Assembly (NCBI RefSeq): GCF_021531495.1 | Contig: NZ_JADYTY010000011.1 | Coordinates: forward strand, 1 to 56,726 | From: Anaerovibrio lipolyticus | GTDB lineage: Bacteria > Bacillota > Negativicutes > Selenomonadales > Selenomonadaceae | Length of the DNA stretch: 56,726 bases | Reading direction: 5' to 3' | Shown: piece by piece, positions 27,148 through 35,950 of the stretch | Position numbering within the stretch: the first letter of the stretch is position 1 | Layout of the letters: each line of letters opens with the position of its first letter | Translations under genes and position numbers: made by a program | Notes under the pieces: model-generated | What the model saw: only the letters and a program-made list of their open reading frames with translations | Told to the model about the DNA's origin: nothing | The model's database searches: none

Positions 27148-27429
27148 GGGTAGCAGTGGGTAGCAGTAATATTCACAACTGCTACCCGCAAAAATGCCCG
27201 TATATCAACGCTTTCGAGGCTTAGGTAGCAGTTCTTTCAACTTCTCAGCGGAATTTCAAAAAACTTTGTAGGCAATATATGTAGATACAAGGTTTATGGG
27301 AGTATGAGGAGCAATCTGTGATTACTGCTACCTCTGCTACCCGGCGGCTGAAAAGCCTTATGTTTCAAGGCTTTTTCGAGGTAGCAGTCATTCGGAAGTC
27401 TGCTACCCGTACTGCTACCTCTGCTACCC
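27148..27429. repeat. Array of ten GGTAGCAG iterons, candidate replication origin
   Basis: The octamer GGTAGCAG or its complement occurs at 27148, 27158, 27223 and 27379 on the plus strand and at 27178, 27324, 27333, 27399, 27411 and 27420 on the minus strand (coordinates of 10-bp units with the flanking base). The first two are a perfect tandem GGGTAGCAGT pair. Flanks vary between GGGTAGCAG(T/A) and AGGTAGCAGT. The sequence between the clusters is AT-richer (27233-27320). Position just downstream of the primase-helicase, unit length and mixed orientation fit an initiator-bound origin. Nothing else codes in this 314-base gap. Confidence 0.8.
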
Positions 27430-27459
27430 CAAAATACTAATGAAGGGAGGGAAACGACA

Positions 27460-27825
27460 ATGGACAATAAAACACCGACCATTCACCAGCTTAAAAAGCA
27501 GCTCGGCCCGGAATACCGGATTCGCACCATTGATTTTGAACGCTGCCTGTACCGGGATTTTGGTAACGGCTTCAATGTTGAGATCAGCGGTGTCAATTCC
27601 CGGAGGAAGGACCAGAAAGCTACACTTTACCTCTGGTACGGAGAATCCGCTCCGGACTGCCTCATTGTGAAAACTGTACGTGATGTTGAACGCACAGTCA
27701 GAGCAATCGGCAGCGAGGCTGACTGCCTCAAGGATTATTCAAGCGGTCTTGTTTTACACGGCTACAACAACAGGGATGCGATTTTCTATATGCTGCATCC
27801 GGAATTAACAAGGAGGAATTCATAA
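27460..27825 (+). CDS. Hypothetical element protein
   Basis: A 121-residue protein with AAGGGAGGG before ATG 27460. I recognise no family. It has a basic start (IHQLKKQLGPEYRIRTIDFE), a central beta-rich stretch (GFNVEISGVNSRRKDQKATL) and an acidic middle. There is no signal peptide or membrane segment. The A of the next gene's ATG is the last base of its stop, so it heads a run of four tightly packed small genes between the origin-like iterons and the capsid gene. Confidence 0.6.
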   Translation: MDNKTPTIHQLKKQLGPEYRIRTIDFERCLYRDFGNGFNVEISGVNSRRKDQKATLYLWYGESAPDCLIVKTVRDVERTVRAIGSEADCLKDYSSGLVLHGYNNRDAIFYMLHPELTRRNS

Positions 27826-28079
27826 TGAAGATTTTTTACGGAACGAAACCGAAGCTCACGCAGAAAGACAGAAGTATGTTCTCTCGCGGCAAGTATGAGT
27901 GCAAAGCCCTGCTTCAGACCAGAAAGGGCGATCCCGTGATTATTTCAAAATGCGAAAACACGGATTACCCGGCATGGAGAGTGGAATACAACTTTTCCTG
28001 TGTGGTCTTCAACACCTACGATGAGGCTCTCGCTTTCTGCAAAGGTCGTTTCATGGACCTTGACGGGAAGGCGGTCTGA
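27825..28079 (+). CDS. Hypothetical element protein
   Basis: An 84-residue protein overlapping the preceding stop by one base (TAATG). Sequence features: a basic N-terminus (MKIFYGTKPKLTQKDRSMFS) and a compact alpha/beta ending YNFSCVVFNTYDEALAFCKG. No family recognised. It is followed by the first zinc-ribbon gene after 3 bases. Confidence 0.58.
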   Translation: MKIFYGTKPKLTQKDRSMFSRGKYECKALLQTRKGDPVIISKCENTDYPAWRVEYNFSCVVFNTYDEALAFCKGRFMDLDGKAV

Positions 28080-28082
28080 GGC

Positions 28083-28388
28083 ATGGACGAAATCAAATAC
28101 CATCCGCTTATCAATGACGGCAGCAGCCCGGACATGGTGCCGATGTTCTTTACTACGAATGAGAGCGCCGTTTCTACCAAGTTATATCTGACGGAGTTCG
28201 TCTCTCATTACTACCGTTTCTGCAGCAAAGATGCCGTTTCCAACGAGACGGCGGCAGAATACCAGATTCACTGTCCGTATTGCGGAAAAGTGATGAAGGC
28301 GATTTCTTCATCCGCCGATACCCATAAACATTCACTTTACACCTGCTGCGACTGCGGCGGGAAAACACATTTACAGGAGGAAATTTAA
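28083..28388 (+). CDS. Small zinc-ribbon protein A
   Basis: A 101-residue protein whose C-terminal half carries CPYCGKVMKAI and then YTCCDCGGK, two CxxC pairs typical of a zinc ribbon. The N-terminal half is acidic and polar with no motif. Layout matches the next gene (YxxYxIxCPxC ... HxLxLYxCxxC), so the two look like an old tandem duplication. It may bind nucleic acid or a phage or host polymerase. No enzymatic motif. Confidence 0.6.
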   Translation: MDEIKYHPLINDGSSPDMVPMFFTTNESAVSTKLYLTEFVSHYYRFCSKDAVSNETAAEYQIHCPYCGKVMKAISSSADTHKHSLYTCCDCGGKTHLQEEI

Positions 28389-28389
28389 C

Positions 28390-28716
28390 ATGGCTAACTA
28401 TCCCATTCACCGCATGTGCAAAGATAATGACACTTTGCTCGGTGCCACCACTTCATTTTACTCTGACGAATGCGCCGAGAGTATGTGCGACCTTCACCTG
28501 CGTGACGAGCTTCACGAGGATGCCAAGGGCCACCTTCAGCGCTATTACAGGCTCCATGCCTACCGTCCGCACACCATCGAAATGGCGCTGCGCTACGAGA
28601 TCAACTGCCCGGAGTGCAATAGCGGCAGGCTGAAACAGGTCGGCAGATGCCTCAATTCTCACGAGCTTGGCCTCTATATCTGCCCGGTCTGCGAGAAGCG
28701 CAAGAGCAGCTATTAA
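28390..28716 (+). CDS. Small zinc-ribbon protein B
   Basis: A 108-residue protein with GGAGGAAATTT before ATG 28390. The zinc ribbon is CPECNSGRLKQVG plus YICPVCEKRK at the C-terminus, with a further CKD and CAESMC in the N-terminal half. Its arrangement parallels protein A directly upstream. It ends 13 bases before the capsid ATG. Function unknown. Confidence 0.6.
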   Translation: MANYPIHRMCKDNDTLLGATTSFYSDECAESMCDLHLRDELHEDAKGHLQRYYRLHAYRPHTIEMALRYEINCPECNSGRLKQVGRCLNSHELGLYICPVCEKRKSSY

Positions 28717-28729
28717 GGAGGTACAGGCA

Positions 28730-29683
28730 ATGAATTACGCAGAAAACAGAATCCATACCGGCCATCCGGATTATGAAACGCAGTTCTGGAACTGCATGAA
28801 GGGCGCACCTTATGCCGAGGATCGTCTTGAAAAAGGACGCTCGTCCGCAACCGGTACATACAATCTGCCGGTAAACACAGATAACAATTATGAGAAAGAA
28901 ATCGGCAAGGTGAGCGTTTTCAGAAAGCTCGCCTCCGTCTTCACCCGCTATAACGGCGCTGTGGATATCATCACAGCCAACAGCGATGATATTGCAGAAT
29001 TTGTCCCGGAGACCGAAAGCATCGACATCAAGGATGCTATTGATGATTTCAACACGGTCAGAGTGACCGGGAACAAGCTGGCTACGCTTCTGAGACTGCC
29101 CACCGAGTTCGTTACCGATGCCGCCTTCAATCTCGAAGGTTATCTTACAAAACACCTTGCGAGAAACTTTGCAAGAGCCGAGGATAACGGTTTTATCAAC
29201 GGTACCGGTACAGATGAGCCTGTGGGTATCTTACACGCCACCGCCGGTGCTGAAACGGCTGCCACAGTTGAAACCATCACCTACGATGATGTGATTTCAC
29301 TCTATTTCTCCGTAAAGGCCGAGTACCGCACAAACGCCGTCTGGCTGATGAACGACAAGACCGCTCTGGCCCTTCGCAAGCTGAAAGATAATACCGGAAA
29401 CTATATCTGGAACAATGCCGACAATACCATCCTCGGCAAGCCGGTTATTATTTCCGAGTATATGCCGGACGCTGAGGAAGGAAACAAGCCTATTGCTTTC
29501 GGTGATTTTTCGTATTACTGGATCGTGAAGCGCACTCCCGTCAGCTGCAAGATACTGCAGGAGCTGTTTGCTTTGAGACACCAGACCGGGTATCTGGCTT
29601 TCGAGTTCATTGACGGAAAGCTCATCCGCACCGATGCTGTGAAGGTCATTGAAATGGCCTCCGAGGAGTCTGCCTCTGCATAA
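28730..29683 (+). CDS. HK97-type phage major capsid protein
   Basis: A 317-residue capsid protein starting at ATG 28730 behind AAGGAGG. Diagnostic parts are FRKLASVFTRYNGAVDIITA, then LATLLRLPTEFVTDAAFNLE, NGFINGTGTDEPVGILHATA near residue 165, and the C-terminal A-domain pattern with NADNTILGKPVIISEYMP and AFGDFSYYWIVKR. The protein lacks the roughly 100-residue N-terminal delta/scaffold region of classical HK97 coat proteins, and no protease, portal or terminase gene is nearby. Short capsid proteins of this kind occur in phages with separate scaffolds and in satellites that remodel capsids; an encapsulin-like shell is a less likely alternative. Confidence 0.88.
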   Translation: MNYAENRIHTGHPDYETQFWNCMKGAPYAEDRLEKGRSSATGTYNLPVNTDNNYEKEIGKVSVFRKLASVFTRYNGAVDIITANSDDIAEFVPETESIDIKDAIDDFNTVRVTGNKLATLLRLPTEFVTDAAFNLEGYLTKHLARNFARAEDNGFINGTGTDEPVGILHATAGAETAATVETITYDDVISLYFSVKAEYRTNAVWLMNDKTALALRKLKDNTGNYIWNNADNTILGKPVIISEYMPDAEEGNKPIAFGDFSYYWIVKRTPVSCKILQELFALRHQTGYLAFEFIDGKLIRTDAVKVIEMASEESASA

Positions 29684-29708
29684 CGCAGTTCAGATATAGT
29701 CATTTGGG

Positions 29709-29746
29709 AAACAGGCGCAGCGGTTTATGCTACTGCGTCTGTTTTT
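29709..29746 (+). terminator. Terminator after the capsid gene
   Basis: AAACAGGCGCAG (29709-29720) pairs with CTGCGTCTGTTT (29733-29744), followed by more T residues, 26 bases after the capsid stop. This stops the early operon and shows that the capsid gene is the last gene of its transcript. Confidence 0.85.
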
Positions 29747-29929
29747 CTCAAAAATTCAAAGAAACATTTACACCAGATTTATCACATTATTACTCGCTTA
29801 TAGCCGATTTATGGGTTAATTACCCCTTTGAAATCGCGTTTGTGCACACGAGACCCCGGCACCGTTGCTATGTGGAAAGGCTGCAGAGATTGAGACCGCC
29901 CCTCCCCGTCAGCAGAAAGGAGACACACC

Positions 29930-30289
29930 ATGCCGAGAAAACCGAAGAAGCCCTGTGCCTATCCGGGCTGTCCTAACCTTACCGAAGGACGGTACTGCGA
30001 GCAGCACGAGCGACTCAGAAATAAAGAATACAATCAATACCAACGTCCCTACAATCCTTCGGAGCGGTACGGCTCTCAGTGGCGGCAGATACGAAACAGG
30101 TACATCGCTGCTCACCCGCTCTGCGAGGAATGCTACAGGCAGGGACGGCTCACGACTTCGCAGGAGGTACACCACATCGTTCCGCTCAGCAAAGGCGGCA
30201 CACATGATTATGATAACCTCATGGCTCTTTGTAAGCCATGTCACAGCCGCATCACTGCCGAGAGCGGTGACCGCTGGCATAATAGATAA
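29930..30289 (+). CDS. HNH endonuclease of phage packaging type
   Basis: A 119-residue HNH nuclease with GAAAGGAGA before ATG 29930. Cysteine pairs at the N-terminus (CAYPGC, CEQH) and CEECYRQGRL, then the core EVHHIVPLSKGG, THDYDNLMALCKPCHSR. Proteins of this size sit next to terminase genes in cos phages, where they are needed for genome cleavage and packaging. Here no terminase follows; instead a palindrome-rich stretch and TnpW. It could help helper-phage packaging or be a remnant. Confidence 0.88.
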   Translation: MPRKPKKPCAYPGCPNLTEGRYCEQHERLRNKEYNQYQRPYNPSERYGSQWRQIRNRYIAAHPLCEECYRQGRLTTSQEVHHIVPLSKGGTHDYDNLMALCKPCHSRITAESGDRWHNR

Positions 30290-30408
30290 CCCTAAGGGGG
30301 AGTGATTATCTCTGTGGCTCTTGCCGCCGGGAACGGTGCCGGGGCCTCACAGATATTTTCGCATAAGTTTTACAGGGAATAGGCCGTAAGTTTAGAAAGG
30401 AGGCCAGT
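30290..30408. other. Palindrome-rich stretch after the HNH gene, possible packaging site
   Basis: A 119-base gap with CCCTAAGGGGG just after the HNH stop and a GC-rich dyad: TCTGTG (30311-30316) pairs with CACAGA (30348-30353) around an inner GCC/GGC-rich core. In many HK97-like phages the cos site lies between the HNH and small-terminase genes, so this is the expected place for a cos-like site. No 3' overhang can be read from sequence. Confidence 0.35.
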
Positions 30409-30567
30409 ATGCAGGAAAACACGCCTGTTGTCATCACGAAGATCATCGGTGACACGGTTTACATTATAGAGAACGCCATCAGCGAAAATGCCAAGGAGAC
30501 AGCCTACGAAAAAGTGAAACGGCTGATCCTCAATGACACAGATATTTTACAAAGAAAAGCGTCATAA
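30409..30567 (+). CDS. tnpW: TnpW-family small protein
   Basis: A 52-residue protein with AAAGGAGG before ATG 30409. VVITKIIGDTVYIIENAISE and NAKETAYEKVKRLILND match TnpW proteins, which are encoded next to TnpX-type large serine recombinases in Firmicutes integrative elements. It lies 70 bases upstream of such a recombinase. Its biochemical role is not established. Confidence 0.82.
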   Translation: MQENTPVVITKIIGDTVYIIENAISENAKETAYEKVKRLILNDTDILQRKAS

Positions 30568-30604
30568 ACACTTGATAAAAGTACAGTTAAGAGCGAATAT
30601 GTAG

Positions 30605-31504
<900 letters not shown>

Positions 31505-31561
31505 TGACACTTTTTACTCGTATATGATGATATATAATACGAGGAAAAGGAGGTGCTTTTC

Positions 31562-31903
31562 ATGGCACGAAATCAGAAACACTATGATACAGATTATAAG
31601 GTACAGGCTGTAACTTTAGCTAAGGAAATAGGTCTTAGCAAAGCTGCTCGTGAGCTTGGTCTTGCTCCAAGCACTTTAAATGGCTGGATAAAAGCCACTC
31701 GTGAAGGACGTCTTATTTCTACCCCTGGTTCGCAAACACCTGGTGATGCAATGTCTCTTGCAGAAGAGATAGCTATGCTTCGCGAGCAATACAAGAGACT
31801 TGCCAGGGAAAACAAACGTCTCAAAGAAGAAAATGAATTTCTTGAAGAGGCAAGCGCTTTTTTTGCAGCGAGCCGTCGGAAGTCAGCAAGAACACACGAT
31901 TAA
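31562..31903 (+). CDS. IS3-family OrfA (transposase helix-turn-helix subunit)
   Basis: A 113-residue protein with AAAAGGAGGTG before ATG 31562. It carries a helix-turn-helix (YKVQAVTLAKEIGLSKAARE and LGLAPSTLNGWIKATREG) and a leucine-zipper region (EEIAMLREQYKRLARENKRL). Near its 3' end the heptamer T-TTT-TTT (31858-31864) is in the right phase for -1 ribosomal frameshifting into OrfB. Confidence 0.93.
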   Translation: MARNQKHYDTDYKVQAVTLAKEIGLSKAARELGLAPSTLNGWIKATREGRLISTPGSQTPGDAMSLAEEIAMLREQYKRLARENKRLKEENEFLEEASAFFAASRRKSARTHD

Positions 31904-32817
31904 GGTTCCTAGCACTTAAAACTGATGACGGCAAAATCAAAGGTAAGCTGAGTCTTTACTGCAAGGTCTTAAATGTATCTAGGCAGGCTTTTTATAAATA
32001 CCTTGAACGCAAAGACCTTCCATGGAAGTATGATTATATAGTTAATTCCATGTATGAAATCCTTAATGAGGATCAATATAATGATACCTATGGCAGATAT
32101 CGAATGTTTGCAGCTTTAAAGCTCAAGCATCAGGATGATCCTGATTTCCACATACCTGGAGAAAGAACTATCTACCGTATAATGGAGGCTGTAGGACTTA
32201 TACATCGCCCTAGACGTAATCCTAAAGGCATTACAAAGGATGATAGAAATGCTAGAAAGTCTGATGATAAGCTAAAGCGTAATTTCAGGGCAGATAAACC
32301 TTTAACCAAATGCGTTACCGATATCACTGAAATAAAAGGCAGTGATGATAAACTATATGTCTCAGCTATTTTTGATTGTTTTGATGTAACTGTTTTAGGG
32401 TTGGCAATGGATACAAACATGAAGGCTCCATTGTGTGTAACAACCCTTGAAAATGCCTACACTACGCATCCAAGTATGAAAGGATGTATATGCCACTCAG
32501 ACAGGGGTACACAGTACACCAGCCAACTCTACAGGGATAAAATCAATGAGCTTGGTATTATCCAAAGCATGAATAGTGATGGAGGCAGGTGTCACGATAA
32601 TGCCCGCTGTGAGAGTATGTGGGCAAGGCTAAAGGATGAACTATTCTATAGCCGTAATCTTAAGTCTACTGACTTTACTGTAGCTCAGCTCAAGACAATA
32701 ATCTGGAGATACTTCATGAGCTACTGGAACAACAGGAGAATCTGCTCATCCAATGATGGGCTTCCACCCAAGGTTAAGAGAGATAGATACTATGCTGCTC
32801 TACCTATAGCGGCATAG
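31864..32817 (+). CDS. IS3-family OrfB transposase (DDE), made by -1 frameshift
   Basis: The OrfB frame, -1 relative to OrfA, is open from 31846 and has no good start codon of its own before ATG 32050, so the functional OrfAB product most likely arises by slippage at 31858-31864. The rve domain shows DDE residues: CVTDITEIKG, then CHSDRGTQYTS, and NARCESMWARLKDEL. It has the N-terminal HTH_21 segment YGRYRMFAALKLK. No internal stop, so the element looks active. Confidence 0.93.
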   Translation, partial: CSEPSEVSKNTRLRFLALKTDDGKIKGKLSLYCKVLNVSRQAFYKYLERKDLPWKYDYIVNSMYEILNEDQYNDTYGRYRMFAALKLKHQDDPDFHIPGERTIYRIMEAVGLIHRPRRNPKGITKDDRNARKSDDKLKRNFRADKPLTKCVTDITEIKGSDDKLYVSAIFDCFDVTVLGLAMDTNMKAPLCVTTLENAYTTHPSMKGCICHSDRGTQYTSQLYRDKINELGIIQSMNSDGGRCHDNARCESMWARLKDELFYSRNLKSTDFTVAQLKTIIWRYFMSYWNNRRICSSNDGLPPKVKRDRYYAALPIAA

Positions 32818-33665
32818 CTATCTTCTTTATACGAGTTTAATGTGTCAACCAATATTGACAATATCAATCCGTCACAGTGGCAGATATTTGAGAATACCCA
32901 CGAGGCAATCATCGACCAAGAAACCTTTGACATTGTGCAGCGCATCCGGAACGGCAGACGCCGGGTTACACCGATGGGCGAGATGCCGATTCTCTCCGGA
33001 ATGGTATTCTGCGCAGACTGCGGCAAAAAGCTCTACCAAGTACGAGGGCGCAATCTCCCGCAGAAGGAATATATGGTGTGCTCCACCTACCGGAAAATAA
33101 AAGGCGGCTGCAGTTCTCACCAGATTCGCAACGAGGTGATCGAGCAGATTCTTCTTGACCAGCTTCAGACTGTGACCACCTACGTAAGGGAGCACGAGGC
33201 AGATTTCGTTGAGCTGATTACGAAAAAATCTCAGTCCGAACTTGACCGCAGCCTCCGGGACGGTAAGCGTGAACTGGAACAGGCGCAGACCCGTATTCGC
33301 AAGCTGGATGAGATTATTCAAAGGCTTTATGAGGACAATGTCGAAGGCAAGATTTCCGATGAGCGTTTTACGAAGATGAGCGCCAGCTATGAGGAAGAAC
33401 AGAAAGGTCTGGAAAGCCGGGTAGCCGAGCTGAAAAAACTGATCGCTGCCGAAAAGGAAAGCTCCGTGAATGTTGACCGCTTCTTGGCCCTTGTACGGAA
33501 GTACACAGACGTCAAAAAACTGACTGCTGAGATTATCCGGGAGTTCGTTGAGAAAATCTATGTGTATCAGTCTGAGCGCATTGACGGACACAAGGCACAG
33601 CGAATCAAAATCGTATGGAACTGCATAGGCGAGTTTACGCCGCCAACTATTACTGACAATGAAAA

Positions 33666-33712
33666 ATCGGCATAGCCGGTAAATACATACCAAACTATGC
33701 CGATATTTTTTC
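33666..33712 (+). terminator. Recombinase terminator
   Basis: The perfect 10-bp stem ATCGGCATAG (33666-33675) / CTATGCCGAT (33695-33704) is followed by ATTTTTTT. It includes the recombinase stop codon. A second small stem GGGAT/ATCCC lies at 33714-33729. Confidence 0.9.
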
Positions 33713-33789
33713 CGGGATTGAAAATCCCTAATTTGCACCGCTTAATGGGGGGGCTTTTTTGATTATCAAAATAGTTTTCAAATGTATAT

Positions 33790-33818
33790 TTGCAAACTGA
33801 CATGAATACGAGTAAAAT
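33790..33818 (+). promoter_or_regulatory. Promoter of the NYN-protein gene
   Basis: TTGCAA (33790-33795), a 17-base spacer and TAAAAT (33813-33818), about 30 bases before the coding start. It marks where chromosomal sequence has resumed. Confidence 0.6.
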
Positions 33819-33854
33819 AGTATGTAAGTAAAAATTTTTTTGTGAGGTGCTAGT

Positions 33855-34952
33855 GTGGCAAATTACTATATAGACTATGAAAACGTACACAACGAGGGCC
33901 TGAAGGGCGTGCAAAAGCTGCAGCAGGAGGATAAACTACATCTTTTCTACAGTATCAAGGCTGATACCCTAAAGATTGATGTGGTGCGCCAGCTGATGGA
34001 TTGTCCAGCAACCATCTGTTTCGACAAGATTGTTAACGGAGTGGAGAATGCTTTGGATTTCCAACTGATTACAGCTTTGATGTGCAATTACAGTGCCGAA
34101 GAAAAGTATTATATCATTAGTCGTGACAAGGGATATGATGCAGCTATTGAGATGGCTGGCAAGCAGAACCGTGATAATATCTATCGTTGTCGGGATATTG
34201 ATGGAGCTATCAAGCATCAGGATGGCCTGGGGATTGATGAAAGCGATCAGGAAGTTATTGTGGATTTAGGGGATTTAGCTTCCGATTATCAGGTTGAGGA
34301 TAAGACATTTACTGAGGAAATGCCAGAGGTTCAGTCAGAGACTGTAGAACAGCCTGTAGCACAGCCTGCCATGATTGTAGAGCCTTTAGAGGCTCCAGTG
34401 GGGGCCATAGAGGTTGAGCCAGAGGTAGTTGTTGTTCCACAGCAGGAGGAGGATCCAGAGCCGGCTCAGGCGGTGAAAATTACAGCTGAGGACCAGGAGA
34501 TAGCTCCAGTAGAGGAAGAGGAGCAGTCCCAGATGCCAGAGGAAAATACAGCAGAGGCTGAAAATGAGGCAGAAGCAGCTGTTTTGACAGATGAGGAGAT
34601 TAAGCGCCGGGCTCATCAGTCTATTTGTACCAAAATATTAAATCATATTAAGCTGATTCAGAAAATTCCTTTGGTATACAAGCAGGCTGAGGATATCTGT
34701 GAGGCTTTGGAGGATTCCGAAACCAAGATGCAGTTCTATCATCGTCTTTTGCAGTCTTTAGGCCGTAAAAAGGGTGGCGAGCTGTACCAGAAGGTGAAGG
34801 CTGTATATAAGCCAATTCGGGGGATTTACCAGGCCAGTCTGGCAGGAGAGGATCAGTCCGAGGAAAACAAGGTTCAGGCCAATATTCCTGTAAAGAGTCC
34901 TAGGGGCAGACGCCGTATCCGTCAGGATGGAGAGGCAATACCTGAGCAGTAG
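33855..34952 (+). CDS. NYN/PIN-like domain protein
   Basis: A 365-residue protein with a GTG start and GAGGTG upstream. The N-terminal 120 residues form a PIN-like nuclease domain: YYIDYENVHNEGLKGVQKL, NGVENALDFQLITALMC and YYIISRDKGYDAAIEMA supply the conserved aspartates. A long acidic, proline- and glutamate-rich linker (about residues 150-250) follows, then a basic helical C-terminus (KILNHIKLIQKIPLVYKQAE, GRKKGGELYQKVKAVYKPI) that could bind RNA. NYN proteins are usually RNases. The target is unknown. It may be functionally separate from the AAA+/VWA pair downstream. Confidence 0.8.
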   Translation: MANYYIDYENVHNEGLKGVQKLQQEDKLHLFYSIKADTLKIDVVRQLMDCPATICFDKIVNGVENALDFQLITALMCNYSAEEKYYIISRDKGYDAAIEMAGKQNRDNIYRCRDIDGAIKHQDGLGIDESDQEVIVDLGDLASDYQVEDKTFTEEMPEVQSETVEQPVAQPAMIVEPLEAPVGAIEVEPEVVVVPQQEEDPEPAQAVKITAEDQEIAPVEEEEQSQMPEENTAEAENEAEAAVLTDEEIKRRAHQSICTKILNHIKLIQKIPLVYKQAEDICEALEDSETKMQFYHRLLQSLGRKKGGELYQKVKAVYKPIRGIYQASLAGEDQSEENKVQANIPVKSPRGRRRIRQDGEAIPEQ

Positions 34953-35021
34953 GGCAATGCTGAAGATGGACTTTTTCAAATGGTTGAATTAGGTAAAAAC
35001 ATATAAAAAAAGGGGCTGTTT

Positions 35022-35906
35022 ATGTTGACTTTTTTGCAGGAACAAGGGATTGCTCCCTGTCTCATAGATAGCCTGGAAGCATATAAGGCGGCCTATCCCT
35101 GGAGCAATCAGGATAGGCCGCTTTTGGCGCCAGGATTTCAATACTATGGCAAGGAAATATGGGAGCAGGCTCTAGGAGCGCTTTTGGCAGGGGAAAATCT
35201 TCTGTTGGTAGGAGCCAAGGCCACAGGTAAGAATGTATTAGCTGAGAATTTGGCTTATTGCTTTGGCAGGGGAGATTGGAATGTTTCCTTTCATGTAAAT
35301 ATGGATGCAGCTATGATGCTGGGTTCAGATACCTTCCGAGATGGACAGGTGCAATTTCGGCCTGGTCCTGTTTATGAATGTGCTAGTCAAGGTGGCTTTT
35401 GTATTTTTGATGAAATCAATATGGCTCGGAACGAAGCCTTGGCAGCTCTGCATTCTATGTTGGATTTTCGTCGTATCTTGGATATTCCCGGCTACGGCCG
35501 TCTCAAAATGCACCCAGCTACCAGATTTATTGCCACCATGAATTATGGCTATGCTGGTACTAGAGAGCTAAATGAGGCTTTGGCTTCAAGATTTGCGGTG
35601 ATTGCTTTGCCACCTGCCAATGAGCATATGCTGGCTAATTTATTAGAAAAGCAATACGGTCATTTGTCAGACAAAATTCGCAGCAGCGTTATTGCTCTAT
35701 TTATGGATTTACAGCTAAAATATCAGCAGGGAGAAATATCCAGCAAGGCTGTGGATTTACGGGGACTATTAGGAGCCTTGGGAATTTATCAGCAAGGCTT
35801 GGGCTTGCGTTCTGCTCTACAAATGGGCTTGGTAAACAAGGTATTCAACGAGGATGAACGGCAGATTATACAAGATTTGCTAGATTTGCGCATTGGCAAG
35901 GATTAA
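35022..35906 (+). CDS. MoxR-type AAA+ ATPase
   Basis: A 294-residue AAA_5/MoxR-like ATPase. Walker A reads VGAKATGKNVLAENLAYCFG, with Asn in place of the usual Thr/Ser after Lys; Walker B is GGFCIFDEINMARNEALAAL; sensor 1 is RFIATMNYGYAGTRELNEAL; an arginine finger candidate is in ALASRFAVIALP. MoxR ATPases act as chaperones for metal-centre or complex assembly together with VWA-domain proteins. The next gene is such a VWA protein, 44 bases downstream. The Asn substitution may lower magnesium binding, so activity should not be assumed. Confidence 0.88.
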   Translation: MLTFLQEQGIAPCLIDSLEAYKAAYPWSNQDRPLLAPGFQYYGKEIWEQALGALLAGENLLLVGAKATGKNVLAENLAYCFGRGDWNVSFHVNMDAAMMLGSDTFRDGQVQFRPGPVYECASQGGFCIFDEINMARNEALAALHSMLDFRRILDIPGYGRLKMHPATRFIATMNYGYAGTRELNEALASRFAVIALPPANEHMLANLLEKQYGHLSDKIRSSVIALFMDLQLKYQQGEISSKAVDLRGLLGALGIYQQGLGLRSALQMGLVNKVFNEDERQIIQDLLDLRIGKD

Positions 35907-35950
35907 TAAGCATTTTCCCCTGTAATTATATTAAAGCGAGGTGGTAACAG

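Noticed and set aside
27294-27482. 62-residue minus-strand frame over the iteron array
   Set aside because: It merely reads through the repeated octamers and has no start signal.
29704-29976. 90-residue frame between the capsid and HNH genes
   Set aside because: It begins inside the capsid terminator hairpin, overlaps the HNH gene in another frame and has no ribosome-binding site.
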